A DNA stretch of 64,000 bases from Prolixibacteraceae bacterium (GCA_019459525.1 JAIBEY010000042.1:62001-126000), one strand, 5' to 3'; counted from the first letter of the stretch, positions 1-8,125 are shown. Numbers and translations are program-made. Notes: generated by a model not told the origin, from the sequence alone.

Positions 1-691
1 CTTCCAAAACCCTTTTCAAAAGAACCAGGTACCACGATGGAACACCGGCAAATGAGGTTACATTTTCGTTGAGCGAGTGCTCAATAATCTTTTCTATCTT
101 CTCCTCAAATTCTTCGAGCAGTGAAATCTCGGTGGACGGAGTGCGGTAAAAATCGGTCCAAAAAGGTATGTTTTCGATTATAATTGCAGAAAGGTCGCCG
201 TAATAACTGTTATTGTTGTAATTGCTCACCCGGTGGCTCCCGCCCAAAGTAAGGGCTTTGCCCGAAAGAACTCCTGAATCGGGGTAGTTTTTTAGGTAAA
301 TAGCCAGTACATCGCGTCCTCCGCGAATATGAACATCTTCGAGCGAATCTTTGCTTACCGGGATAAATTTACTCTTATCGTTTGTGGTTCCAGATGATTT
401 GGCAAACCATTTGGTTTCGCCAGTCCATAGCAGGTTTTTTTCTCCCTGCATCATCCGTTCAACGGTCGGTTTGATATCGTCGTACCCCTGAATGGGTACA
501 AATTCCCGAAATTCTTTTTCGGAACGAATACCCTTAAAGTTATATTTTATGCCAAATTCAGTACTCGAAGCGTTATCTAAAAGTGCAAACAGCACTTCAC
601 GCTGAACTTCGTGGGGGTGTTTCTTAAATAGCTCAATCTGATATATTCGCTTAAAATTGACCCAATTAATGATGGAATTGATAACTGGCAT
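1..691 (-). CDS. GH3-family acyl-adenylate enzyme (5' part only)
   Basis: This gene is absent from the ORF track because its 3' end lies off the left edge of the window. Reading the minus strand from the ATG at 691 gives an open frame of about 230 codons starting MPVINSIINWVNFKRIYQ. It contains SSGTTNDKSKFIPVS, which matches the ATP/AMP-binding P-loop of the GH3 'auxin-responsive promoter' family within the ANL adenylating superfamily. Plant GH3 enzymes adenylate carboxylic acids such as auxin or jasmonate and join them to amino acids; the substrate of the bacterial, mostly Bacteroidota, homologues is not known to me. The frame stays open to base 1 and no frameshift is seen. It is divergent from cvpA. 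The family call is fairly firm; the function is unassigned. Confidence 0.8.
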   Translation of the reverse strand, partial: MPVINSIINWVNFKRIYQIELFKKHPHEVQREVLFALLDNASSTEFGIKYNFKGIRSEKEFREFVPIQGYDDIKPTVERMMQGEKNLLWTGETKWFAKSSGTTNDKSKFIPVSKDSLEDVHIRGGRDVLAIYLKNYPDSGVLSGKALTLGGSHRVSNYNNNSYYGDLSAIIIENIPFWTDFYRTPSTEISLLEEFEEKIEKIIEHSLNENVTSFAGVPSWYLVLLKRVLE

Positions 692-821
692 GTAAAATCG
701 TTTTCAGTGCCGTCAAATTTATTAAAAATTCTGACTTTACTTAAGCCTGTACGACTGCTTCAGGCCAAAGCCCAAAATGGCCAACTAAAACGATTACCAC
801 GTAAGCTGAAATTTTTTTTTC

Positions 822-829
822 TACTTTTA
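822..829 (+). promoter_or_regulatory. Possible -7 box for cvpA
   Basis: TACTTTTA matches the Bacteroidota -7 consensus TAnnTTTG at all but the last base and lies 35 bases before the cvpA ATG. No clear -33 element is visible. Confidence 0.3.
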
Positions 830-864
830 CTTCCGATTTCAGTTATCACATCAAGCTTTATCTT

Positions 865-1413
865 ATGAATTACATTGATCTGGTTCTTGCCATTATCCTG
901 ATTATAGCCGCAGTACAGGGGTTTCGGAAAGGTTTTATTGTTGAGCTTGCTTCGTTGGCAGCCTTAGTTCTGGGTATCTGGGGAGCAATCAAATTTTCGG
1001 ACTGGACTTCGGGTTTTATTACTGATACTTTTAACTACCATTCGGAGCACCTCAGCACCATTGCTTTTGTGATAACCTTTATTGTCATCGTGATACTGAT
1101 TCACGTATTGGGGAAAATGCTCGATAATGTGGTAAAAGCAGTTGCATTAGGTTTTCTGAATCGTTTGGCCGGAATTATTTTTGGCATTTTAAAAACGGCT
1201 GTAATCTTGAGCATTTTTCTTTTGTTGTTCGATAGTGTGGATGAGAATGTACACCTTTTACCCGCCAAACAAAAAACCGAATCAAAAATTTATTCACCAA
1301 TGAAACAGTTGGTTCCAACGTTATTCCCTTTCATAAAACTTTGGGATTTCGATAAAGATACGAAACCTGAAGAAAAGGCGACTGGCTCTAAAACGACAAC
1401 AAAAACGACTTAA
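865..1413 (+). CDS. cvpA: CvpA family membrane protein
   Basis: This is a 182-residue integral membrane protein with about four hydrophobic segments (near residues 5-22, 28-46, 65-85 and 103-123). The opening with DLVLAIILIIAAVQGFRKGF is typical of CvpA, the family first linked to colicin V production and later to envelope homeostasis. The C-terminal 40 residues are polar and Lys/Thr-rich, as is common in Bacteroidota copies. It appears to be a single-gene unit between the divergent GH3-like gene and tyrS. The precise role is unknown. Confidence 0.8.
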   Translation: MNYIDLVLAIILIIAAVQGFRKGFIVELASLAALVLGIWGAIKFSDWTSGFITDTFNYHSEHLSTIAFVITFIVIVILIHVLGKMLDNVVKAVALGFLNRLAGIIFGILKTAVILSIFLLLFDSVDENVHLLPAKQKTESKIYSPMKQLVPTLFPFIKLWDFDKDTKPEEKATGSKTTTKTT

Positions 1414-1593
1414 CGAATTTCGGTTCAGGTTCCCGGTAAATTCATTTTCAATACCCCGGATACCTATACCGGCGCCGTATTCAGGAATAGTACCGTTGCC
1501 TCCCCTGCTCTCAAAATTTTAGTCAAACAACCCGTCAATCATATACGGCCTGATTTTCTCAGGCGATAGTTCAGCGTTAAGCCGTTGATTTTA

Positions 1594-1601
1594 TATCTTT
1601 G
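1594..1601 (+). promoter_or_regulatory. -7 promoter box for tyrS
   Basis: TATCTTTG is a full match to the Bacteroidota -7 consensus TAnnTTTG, 64 bases before the tyrS ATG. The rest of the 250-base cvpA-tyrS gap shows nothing else I can name. Confidence 0.5.
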
Positions 1602-1665
1602 GGCGGTTTTTATATCAAAAACGCGTTTCAATTTTACTGACGTTTAACTCACAATACAAAGTACG

Positions 1666-2958
1666 ATGAATTTTGTTGACGAATTGACCTGGAGGGGCAT
1701 GATACACGACATGATGCCCGGAACCAAAGAACAACTGGACAAAGAATTAACCTCAGCATATGTCGGGATTGACCCAACCGCCGATTCGCTGCACATCGGA
1801 CACCTGGTAAGTGTGATGATGCTGAAGCATTTCCAGATCGCTGGCCATAAACCTATTGCCCTGGTTGGTGGCGCAACCGGTATGATTGGCGATCCTTCAG
1901 GCAAGTCGCAGGAAAGGAATTTGCTGGACGAACCAACCCTTCGCCACAATCAGGAATGCATCAAAAAGCAACTGTCGAAATTTCTTGATTTTGAATCGGA
2001 TGCCCCCAACGCTGCCGAAATGGTCAACAATTACGATTGGATGAAAGATTTCAGCTTCCTGAATTTCATCCGCGACATTGGCAAACACATTACTGTCAAC
2101 TACATGATGTCGAAAGATTCGGTAAAAAAACGACTGGATTCCGATAGCGGTGCGGGTATGTCGTTCACCGAATTTACTTATCAGTTGGTTCAGGGAACAG
2201 ATTTCCTACATTTATACCAGACAAAAAATACAAAGCTCCAAATGGGCGGTTCTGATCAGTGGGGCAACATCACCACCGGAACCGAATTAATCCGCCGGAA
2301 AACCGGTGGCGAAGCATTTGCGCTTACCTGTCCGCTCATTAAAAAAGCTGACGGCACCAAATTCGGAAAAACCGAATCGGGCAATGTTTGGCTCGACCCC
2401 AAGCTGACCTCGCCTTACAAATTTTACCAGTTCTGGTTGAATACCTCGGATGACGATGCCGTTCGTTACATCAAAATTTTTACCCTGCTTGCAAAAGAAG
2501 AGGTGGAAGATTTAGTTGCAAAACATGCCGAAGCGCCACATTTGCGTTTGTTGCAAAAACGGCTTGCCGAAGAAGTTACCGTGATGGTTCATTCGCGCGA
2601 AGAGTACGAACTGTCGGTTGAAGCCTCGCAAATTCTTTTCGGACAGGGAACCGCCGAATTGCTTAATAAACTGGATGAAGCAACTTTTCTCTCCGTTTTT
2701 GAAGGCGTCCCTCAGTTCAAAATTTCGGCAAACGAATTGGAAAATGGCATTAAAGTAGTTGATCTTTTAGCCGAAAAAGCGATGGTATTTCCTTCGAAAG
2801 GAGAGTTGCGCCGCACCATTCAGGGCAACGGATTAAGCATCAATAAAGATAAAGTTTCTGATGCGGAACTGACGATTAACCGTAATTTCCTGATTGCTGA
2901 AAAATACATGCTGGTGCAGAAAGGAAAGAAAAATTACTTCTTGTTAATTGCCGAATAA
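1666..2958 (+). CDS. tyrS: Tyrosine--tRNA ligase
   Basis: This 430-residue class I aminoacyl-tRNA synthetase attaches tyrosine to tRNA-Tyr in the cytoplasm. The catalytic Rossmann fold carries the HIGH signature exactly (HIGHLVSV, near residue 43). The KMSKS loop is in the bacterial TyrRS form KFGKT, near residue 230. The tyrosine/tRNA-binding stretch [14 protein letters not shown] is present. The last 80 residues form an S4-like RNA-binding domain. Length is normal for the E. coli-type enzyme. No T-box or other leader is visible; a -7 box lies upstream. Confidence 0.97.
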   Translation: MNFVDELTWRGMIHDMMPGTKEQLDKELTSAYVGIDPTADSLHIGHLVSVMMLKHFQIAGHKPIALVGGATGMIGDPSGKSQERNLLDEPTLRHNQECIKKQLSKFLDFESDAPNAAEMVNNYDWMKDFSFLNFIRDIGKHITVNYMMSKDSVKKRLDSDSGAGMSFTEFTYQLVQGTDFLHLYQTKNTKLQMGGSDQWGNITTGTELIRRKTGGEAFALTCPLIKKADGTKFGKTESGNVWLDPKLTSPYKFYQFWLNTSDDDAVRYIKIFTLLAKEEVEDLVAKHAEAPHLRLLQKRLAEEVTVMVHSREEYELSVEASQILFGQGTAELLNKLDEATFLSVFEGVPQFKISANELENGIKVVDLLAEKAMVFPSKGELRRTIQGNGLSINKDKVSDAELTINRNFLIAEKYMLVQKGKKNYFLLIAE

Positions 2959-3026
2959 ATTTCAGGAATACGCCATATACTAAAAGCACAAATGTTTCGT
3001 TAAAACAACGACCAAAAGCCCCTTCT

Positions 3027-3980
3027 ATGACAAACTTTTTTGATAATCAGAATTTGCTCGAAACACTCTGGAAATGGAAAAAACATTTGATTGTTGTTAG
3101 TATTCTGGCCATTACGCTTTCTGCCATTTTTTCGTCCTCCACATTTATTCAGCCGAAGTATAAATCTTCCGCAAGAATTTACCCCAGCGTTAATATGTTT
3201 CCTTTTAGCGATGAATCCGAAACGGAGCAGTTGCTCGAAATTGTCAACTCCCAGGATATCAAACTAAAGGTAATGGATGCTTTTAAACTGGATGAAGTCT
3301 ATAAAATTAACAGACAGGATCCGTTATACATGACGTATATGCTGGCTGAATTTAACGACAATGTTTCGTTCAAAAAGACTGAATACGAAACGGTTGAAAT
3401 TCAGGTTCTGGATATCGATCCGGTGAGGGCAAGTAATATGTGCGATTCGATCATTGTATTTCTTGACAGAAAAGTAGGAAATCTGCACCAAACCAAATAC
3501 GGCGAGGTGGTAGCCATCGCAAAAAAAGATTTAACTAAGCTGGATTCGGAAATCGATTCCATCAACTCGAAATTAGACGAACTGCGCAAAAACTACCAGA
3601 TATTCGACTACGATTCCCAGTCGAAAGAGATTACCAAAGGAATGGTTAAAATTCTGACCGAACAGAAAAAAAACACTTCCGGAGGAAAGGAACTGGAAAA
3701 ATGGATGAAAAACTTATCGGAAAAGGGCGGCGAATATGCCATTCTTGACTCTGAAATTAAGAACTTATTCCTTCAAAGAGACTCTGTAAAACAAGCCTAC
3801 GACTGGTCGTTAAGCAATTATGAAAAGAAAATAGTGTATGGCCAACGGGTACAGAACCCAATACCTGCCGATAAAAAATCATATCCTATCCGCTGGTTGA
3901 TTGTTTTGGGTTCAACAGTAGCTGCTCTTTTTGTATCTATACTGGTAGTTCTGGTTCTTGACAATAAAAATAAAGCCTAA
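3027..3980 (+). CDS. Wzz/GumC-like chain-length determinant (polysaccharide co-polymerase)
   Basis: This 317-residue protein has the polysaccharide co-polymerase plan: a transmembrane helix near residues 20-38, a long periplasmic region with coiled-coil potential (about residues 160-270), and a second transmembrane helix near 288-311. There is no C-terminal kinase domain, so it resembles the Wzz/PCP-1 or short PCP-2 type. Such proteins set polymer length with Wzy or the export channel. It lies three bases before an O-antigen ligase-type gene, and the two probably form a transcription unit. No glycosyltransferase is nearby, so the polymer made is unknown. Confidence 0.72.
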   Translation: MTNFFDNQNLLETLWKWKKHLIVVSILAITLSAIFSSSTFIQPKYKSSARIYPSVNMFPFSDESETEQLLEIVNSQDIKLKVMDAFKLDEVYKINRQDPLYMTYMLAEFNDNVSFKKTEYETVEIQVLDIDPVRASNMCDSIIVFLDRKVGNLHQTKYGEVVAIAKKDLTKLDSEIDSINSKLDELRKNYQIFDYDSQSKEITKGMVKILTEQKKNTSGGKELEKWMKNLSEKGGEYAILDSEIKNLFLQRDSVKQAYDWSLSNYEKKIVYGQRVQNPIPADKKSYPIRWLIVLGSTVAALFVSILVVLVLDNKNKA

Positions 3981-3983
3981 GCG

Positions 3984-5465
3984 GTGTATCAAATCCGGAA
4001 AAAAGTTGTTCTCTTTTACCTGATTTCGGCATTGTTTATTTTGCTGAATGCATTTTTTATGGTGCATAAGCATTCTATGATTATCAATGCTTTACCTTTT
4101 GTTTTTGGAATTATCCTGCTTGCGATATTTGCTTTCGACAAGCTTCTTTATCTGGTTGTTTTCTTTACCCCGCTTTCACTTCCGCTTAAAGAAATAATGC
4201 CAGGCTTATCGTTCGACATGTTTTTGCCTACCGAACCCCTCCTGGTAGGAATACTACTCATCTTCATCCTGAAATGCTTTACTAACGGACGGTTCGATCG
4301 TGATATTCTGACTCATCCCGTATCTCTGGCCATCTATTTCAGTTTATTTTGGATACTGGCCACCAGCTTTACAAGCACCATGCCTCTTGTTTCGTTTAAA
4401 TTCCTCTTGTCGCGAATCTGGTTTATTGTTAGCTTTTACCTGTTAACAGCCAAACTTTTCGAATCGGGCAAAAACATAGAGAAGTTTATCTGGCTATACA
4501 CTTTGCCCTTGTTAATTGTCATTTCGTATGCCACCACCCGCCATTTGAGTTACGGTTTGTGGGATAAACAAGCAGCGAACTTCGTGGTTAATCCGCTGTA
4601 TAACGACCACACGGCCTACGGAGCAGCTTTGGCCATGTACCTGCCTTTTTTATTTGGTTTTTCGTTTACAAAAATATACACCCCAAAAGTAAAGTTGTTT
4701 GTATATGCTGTATTGGGCATATTGCTTGCAGGACTTATTCTTTCGTATGCCAGGGCCGCATGGCTAAGTATGATTGTAGCATTTGGCGTGTGGGGAATTA
4801 TGCGCCTGAAAATTCGGTTTAAGCCGCTATTTATTACCTTTCTGGCCACAGTTTCCATCATCCTTGTTTTTCAGAATCAAATACTGATGTACCTGGAACG
4901 AAATGATACCGAGTCATCGGCCAACCTCACCGAACACATTTCGTCCATTTCAAATATTTCGTCTGACGCCTCCAACCTGGAACGTATTAACCGGTGGAGC
5001 TGTGCAATCAGGATGTTTGAAGATAAACCCTTTTGGGGCTGGGGCCCGGGAACCTACATGTTTAAATATGCTCCCTACCAGCTAACCGCCGACCGGACTA
5101 TCATCAGCACCAATTCGGCTGACGGAGGAAATGCGCACAGCGAATACCTTGGACCAATGGCCGAATCAGGACTTTTAGGAGTTATAACTTTCCTGATTTT
5201 GATTTCAGTAGTTGTTTATACTGCCATTCATGCCTATACCCGCGCAAAAGACAAACGTTTAAAAACCCTTGTTATGAGCGCTTTGCTCGGATTAATCACC
5301 TATTACATACACGGAATCCTGAATAATTTTCTGGATACCGATAAACTTTCCGTTCCTTTTTGGGGGTTTACAGCTATTATTGTGGCCATTGATATTCATA
5401 CCAGGAAAATAGTCAAAGCCGAAGGATTACCCGAACCGGATGCTACCGTTACCAACAGGATTTAA
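3984..5465 (+). CDS. O-antigen ligase/polymerase family membrane protein
   Basis: A 493-residue polytopic membrane protein with roughly ten to twelve hydrophobic segments. Its C-terminal half has the Wzy_C pattern: a periplasmic loop with NRWSCAIRMFEDKPFWGWG followed by a conserved His/Glu region (NAHSEYLGPMAESGLLG). Family members either polymerise undecaprenyl-linked repeats (Wzy) or transfer polymer to an acceptor (WaaL); sequence alone does not separate these. The start is GTG, three bases after the Wzz-like stop, supporting co-transcription and possibly coupled translation. Its 3' end abuts a minus-strand terminator, so transcription from the cobalamin riboswitch at 5.6 kb would become antisense to this gene if it read through. 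Confidence 0.8.
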   Translation: MYQIRKKVVLFYLISALFILLNAFFMVHKHSMIINALPFVFGIILLAIFAFDKLLYLVVFFTPLSLPLKEIMPGLSFDMFLPTEPLLVGILLIFILKCFTNGRFDRDILTHPVSLAIYFSLFWILATSFTSTMPLVSFKFLLSRIWFIVSFYLLTAKLFESGKNIEKFIWLYTLPLLIVISYATTRHLSYGLWDKQAANFVVNPLYNDHTAYGAALAMYLPFLFGFSFTKIYTPKVKLFVYAVLGILLAGLILSYARAAWLSMIVAFGVWGIMRLKIRFKPLFITFLATVSIILVFQNQILMYLERNDTESSANLTEHISSISNISSDASNLERINRWSCAIRMFEDKPFWGWGPGTYMFKYAPYQLTADRTIISTNSADGGNAHSEYLGPMAESGLLGVITFLILISVVVYTAIHAYTRAKDKRLKTLVMSALLGLITYYIHGILNNFLDTDKLSVPFWGFTAIIVAIDIHTRKIVKAEGLPEPDATVTNRI

Positions 5466-5468
5466 GGC

Positions 5469-5505
5469 AAAAAAAAAAAGCTGAGGCCCCTGACCATCAG
5501 CTTTT
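5469..5505 (-). terminator. Strong minus-strand intrinsic terminator
   Basis: A 9-base-pair stem (AAAAGCTGA/TCAGCTTTT) is followed, on the minus strand, by a run of T from the 11 consecutive A residues at 5469-5479. On the plus strand only four Ts follow, so it is much stronger for minus-strand transcription. The only minus-strand element that could feed it is the cobalamin riboswitch at 5565-5762. Confidence 0.75.
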
Positions 5506-5515
5506 AGAACAGTTA

Positions 5516-5549
5516 CACGGTTTCAAACTTGGCAGAAGTGAAACCTGTG
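5516..5549 (-). other. Stem-loop between riboswitch and terminator
   Basis: CACGGTTTCA (5516-5525) pairs with TGAAACCTGTG (5539-5549) with one bulged base. A smaller AGCCA/TGGCT stem follows at 5551-5567 and overlaps the riboswitch P13 hairpin. They lie in the same predicted minus-strand RNA as the riboswitch and terminator. Confidence 0.5.
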
Positions 5550-5564
5550 AAGCCAGGGATTTTG

Positions 5565-5762
5565 GCTCTTACCCCGAAAGCTTCTCGTTGCCGGCAGGTC
5601 TTCTGGCTCTCCTGATTTTTGCCAACCTTCCCATCTTGCCTTAGGCAATACAGTGGTTATTTTCGGCAAAACCTCCTTGCGGATAAAGGATTACAGCTGC
5701 GGGGACAGCTCCTGTTTTGAACAGGATTCCCTTTTCATTCCGGGTAAACGGAAACCAACAAC
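5565..5762 (-). ncRNA. Cobalamin riboswitch without a downstream gene
   Basis: Read on the minus strand, this has the class-wide conserved blocks in order: AAAAGGGAATCC, GGAGCTGTCCCCGCAGCTGTAA (P5), an imperfect CCACTG block, GATGGGAAGG, and GAGCCAGAAGACCTGCC. P1 closes perfectly: GTTGTTGG (5762-5755) pairs with CCGGCAAC (5594-5587). After it comes a P13-type hairpin, GCTTT-CGGGGTA-AGAGC (5581-5565). Its loop CGGGG is complementary to the L5 loop CCCCG, the known L5-L13 kissing interaction. No open reading frame follows: an intrinsic terminator comes about 60 bases later, and beyond it is the antisense of the O-antigen ligase gene. A weak -7 box TATTATTG sits at 5777-5770. It may be a small regulatory RNA or a leader whose gene was lost. 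Confidence 0.92.
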
Positions 5763-5891
5763 ACGTCTGCAATAATACAGAGAAAATTCAGATTGGATCA
5801 TTAGTTAAAAGTTAATAAATTCGGAAGTTTTGGCCGCACCCGCCCATTACAAATTATACACCCACCCGGTAGATTTGTAATTTTTTCGAAT

Positions 5892-5899
5892 TACCTTTG
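5892..5899 (+). promoter_or_regulatory. -7 promoter box for the DUF4296 gene
   Basis: TACCTTTG is a full match to TAnnTTTG, 24 bases before the ATG at 5923, giving a very short leader. Confidence 0.5.
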
Positions 5900-5922
5900 A
5901 ACCCGAAATTAATGATGTGAAA

Positions 5923-6303
5923 ATGAAACAATTCATTGGAATCCTGCTTTTTGCAGCCATACTTTCAGGACTTTCATCCTGCTATTCAACCTCGATTGAA
6001 AAACCAGACCAGCTCATTAAAAAGGAAAAGTTTGTGAAAATGATGGTTGACATGTACCTTGTTCAAGGAAAAGACATGAACTTTAACGAGGCCGATAGCC
6101 TGAAAAAAATCACTCAAACCGATCTTTATTTCTCGGTCCTGAAAAAATATGATGTTCCGGATACTGTTTTTGTCCGCTCCTTGCTATACTATTCCAGTTC
6201 TCCGAAAGAATATGAAAAATTACATGTTCAAATCGTGAATATTCTGAACGAATCGGAACAGCAATTTAAGCCCAAGGAGAAATTGAATACCGATACGAAA
6301 TGA
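5923..6303 (+). CDS. DUF4296 lipoprotein
   Basis: I take the ATG at 5923 rather than the GTG two codons earlier. The 126-residue product begins MKQFIGILLFAAILSGLSSC, a signal peptide ending in a lipobox Cys (SSC). The mature part starts with a Pro-Asp-x-Leu-Ile region followed by KFVKMMVDMYLVQG, which is typical of DUF4296, a Bacteroidota family of small envelope lipoproteins of unknown function. It overlaps the next gene by four bases (ATGA), so the two are probably translationally coupled. Confidence 0.75.
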   Translation: MKQFIGILLFAAILSGLSSCYSTSIEKPDQLIKKEKFVKMMVDMYLVQGKDMNFNEADSLKKITQTDLYFSVLKKYDVPDTVFVRSLLYYSSSPKEYEKLHVQIVNILNESEQQFKPKEKLNTDTK

Positions 6304-6776
6304 AAAAACTGGCAGCCAACTACCTGATTGCTGAAGATGGAAAATTTCTGAAAAACGGGATTGTAGTTGCTGAAGATGATGGAACTGCGACCGCATTTAT
6401 TGATACCACCAATGACCTGAAGGAAATTGCCCGGCTAACGTTTCATAACGGCATATTACTCGCCAACTTTATTTTCCGAAAAGGAACCAATATCGTTTCG
6501 TCTTCCGAATCAGAACCACGGCTAAAGCAGTTTATTTTCGAAACGGTCCTCCCATTGGAGGCGTTTTCAATTCAGGAACTGATTGATCTGGGAAAACAAG
6601 TTCAGGAACAATTTCCGGAAATGAAAATTCCCGAAATTTTAAAACACATATCTGAAGTTTTAGTAGCGAATAACAACTTTGTAAAAGAGAATCTCCCCGG
6701 CATTTTTCTCATCATTGGTGTCGATCTTTCCGGATTACATTTTACCCCCAAAAGTTGCCTGAAAAAAATCCTTTAA
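6300..6776 (+). CDS. Uncharacterised 158-residue protein
   Basis: I do not recognise this family with certainty. The protein has no signal peptide or membrane helix. Its first 75 residues read like the small beta domain at the N-terminus of amidohydrolases and dihydroorotases (DGKFLKNGIVVAEDDG, then LTFHNGILLANF). The catalytic metal-binding HxH and barrel are missing, so it cannot be such an enzyme. The C-terminal half is helical. It overlaps the DUF4296 gene by ATGA and ends 14 bases before the radical SAM gene, so the three form a likely operon. Confidence 0.6.
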   Translation: MKKLAANYLIAEDGKFLKNGIVVAEDDGTATAFIDTTNDLKEIARLTFHNGILLANFIFRKGTNIVSSSESEPRLKQFIFETVLPLEAFSIQELIDLGKQVQEQFPEMKIPEILKHISEVLVANNNFVKENLPGIFLIIGVDLSGLHFTPKSCLKKIL

Positions 6777-6790
6777 TTTGAAATTTTACT

Positions 6791-7570
6791 ATGTCAACAT
6801 TTTTATTCGATCAAATCATATTCGGACCCATAAAAAGTCGTCGCCTGGGCATCTCGCTAGGCGTAAACTTATTACCGACTGACAGCAAAGTTTGTTCGTT
6901 CGATTGCATCTACTGCGAATGCGGCTGGACTCCCCGAAAACGGGAGCAAAAAGCCATTTTGCCAACCCGAACCGAAGTACAGCAAAAAATGAAAGAAAAG
7001 CTGGAAGAAATGATCGGAAGAAATGAATTTCCGGATGTAATTACGTTTGCCGGAAATGGCGAACCGACCCTTCATCCTGAATTTGAGGGAATTATTGATG
7101 ACACTATCAAACTTCGTAATCAACTGACGCCCAACGCACGGATTGCCGTTCTGTCGAATGCCACCATGCTGCACAAACCTTCCGTTATCAGGGCTTTGTT
7201 GAAAGTGGAAGATAATATTCAGAAACTGGATTCGGGATTTGAAGAAACCATCAGGAAAATTGACTGCCCATCATCGAATTTCAGACTGAAAGATGTCGTC
7301 GAAAACCTGAAATTATTTAACGGGAAGGTTATTCTTCAAACCTTGTTTCTGCACGGAAAATTTAAAGACGAAATCATTGACAATACCACGGAAGAAGAAC
7401 TTTCGGAATGGCTTAAACTGGTTCAGGAAATCAGTCCGTCGCAAGTGATGATTTATACCATCGACCGGGATACTCCGGCATCCGGGCTTGAAAAAGTAAA
7501 ACTTGAGGAATTAAACCGTATTGCCGACCGGGTTCGGGAAATTGGATTCGAAGTTCAGGTTTCCGGATAA
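6791..7570 (+). CDS. Radical SAM protein (COG0731-like)
   Basis: This 259-residue protein has the radical SAM signature CX3CX2C (Cys35, Cys39, Cys42 in CSFDCIYC), which binds a 4Fe-4S cluster and cleaves S-adenosylmethionine. The GNGEPTLHPEF motif is the SAM-binding 'GGE' equivalent. The opening with FGPIKSRRLGISLGVNLLP is characteristic of the COG0731 group, related to wyosine-forming TYW1 but lacking a flavodoxin domain. Substrate unknown. It is the last gene of a three-gene unit and ends just before a hairpin. Confidence 0.8.
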   Translation: MSTFLFDQIIFGPIKSRRLGISLGVNLLPTDSKVCSFDCIYCECGWTPRKREQKAILPTRTEVQQKMKEKLEEMIGRNEFPDVITFAGNGEPTLHPEFEGIIDDTIKLRNQLTPNARIAVLSNATMLHKPSVIRALLKVEDNIQKLDSGFEETIRKIDCPSSNFRLKDVVENLKLFNGKVILQTLFLHGKFKDEIIDNTTEEELSEWLKLVQEISPSQVMIYTIDRDTPASGLEKVKLEELNRIADRVREIGFEVQVSG

Positions 7571-7613
7571 AAGATAAAAGAAAGTGATCAGTCCCGGTAC
7601 ACTGTAAAGTGCA

Positions 7614-7662
7614 ATTGGTGGTCGTTACAGTCTGTAAATTGCTGAGTGCAACGACTACCAAT
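7614..7662. terminator. Hairpin between convergent genes (possible bidirectional terminator)
   Basis: The 13-base arms ATTGGTGGTCGTT and AACGACTACCAAT pair with one G-T wobble. It lies between the ends of the plus-strand radical SAM gene and the minus-strand DUF2147 gene. The T-tract is weak on both strands, so terminator function is inferred mainly from position. Confidence 0.45.
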
Positions 7663-7678
7663 GACAAGGAATGACTCT

Positions 7679-8125
7679 TTATTTTGTTGTCCGGGTCCAG
7701 GTGGTTGATCTTCCCATCCATTTAATTCCGGCCACATAGCCTTTAAGATTCAGCGTATTGGCATCTTTATCGAACCAGGCAAAACAGTCGTATGTTTTTC
7801 CGTTATCCGGATCATAAATCCGGCCATTCTGCCATTCTTTGTCCGAAACATTGTACTTTAATCCCGAAAGAATCTGCAATCCCAATCTGGATTTCGATCT
7901 TAATTTAGCATCCGGATTGTTGAAATCTTTTTCCGGTTCGCCGTTCACGTATTTCTCCGGATTAATATAAACCACCGTTCCAACGAACTTTCCATCTTCT
8001 TCTTTAACCTCAATTTTCGAAGTCTTTTTATCGTTCCACCAAATACCGGTAATCTTTTGCGCGTCCTGGGCAAATACAGGTAAAATCATCAAGCTGAGCA
8101 ACAAAGCAAATACCATTCGTTTCAT
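7679..8125 (-). CDS. DUF2147 secreted protein
   Basis: A 148-residue protein starting with a clear signal peptide (MKRMVFALLLSLMILPVFAQ). The mature domain matches DUF2147: ITGIWWNDKKTSKIEV near the start, then GLQILSGL, NGRIYDPDNGKTYDC and a closing WMGRSTTWTR. The family is a small lipocalin-like beta barrel found in periplasmic proteins of many Gram-negative bacteria, with no established function. It appears monocistronic and is divergent from the next gene. Confidence 0.82.
   Translation of the reverse strand: MKRMVFALLLSLMILPVFAQDAQKITGIWWNDKKTSKIEVKEEDGKFVGTVVYINPEKYVNGEPEKDFNNPDAKLRSKSRLGLQILSGLKYNVSDKEWQNGRIYDPDNGKTYDCFAWFDKDANTLNLKGYVAGIKWMGRSTTWTRTTK

Noticed and set aside
5587-5762. 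Reading the riboswitch at 5.6 kb as the leader of the DUF4296 gene at 5923
   Set aside because: All conserved blocks read 5' to 3' only on the minus strand, pointing away from that gene, which has its own -7 box at 5892.
7431-7721. 96-residue minus-strand ORF between the radical SAM and DUF2147 genes
   Set aside because: Overlaps the ends of both real genes and runs through the hairpin at 7614-7662; no domain.
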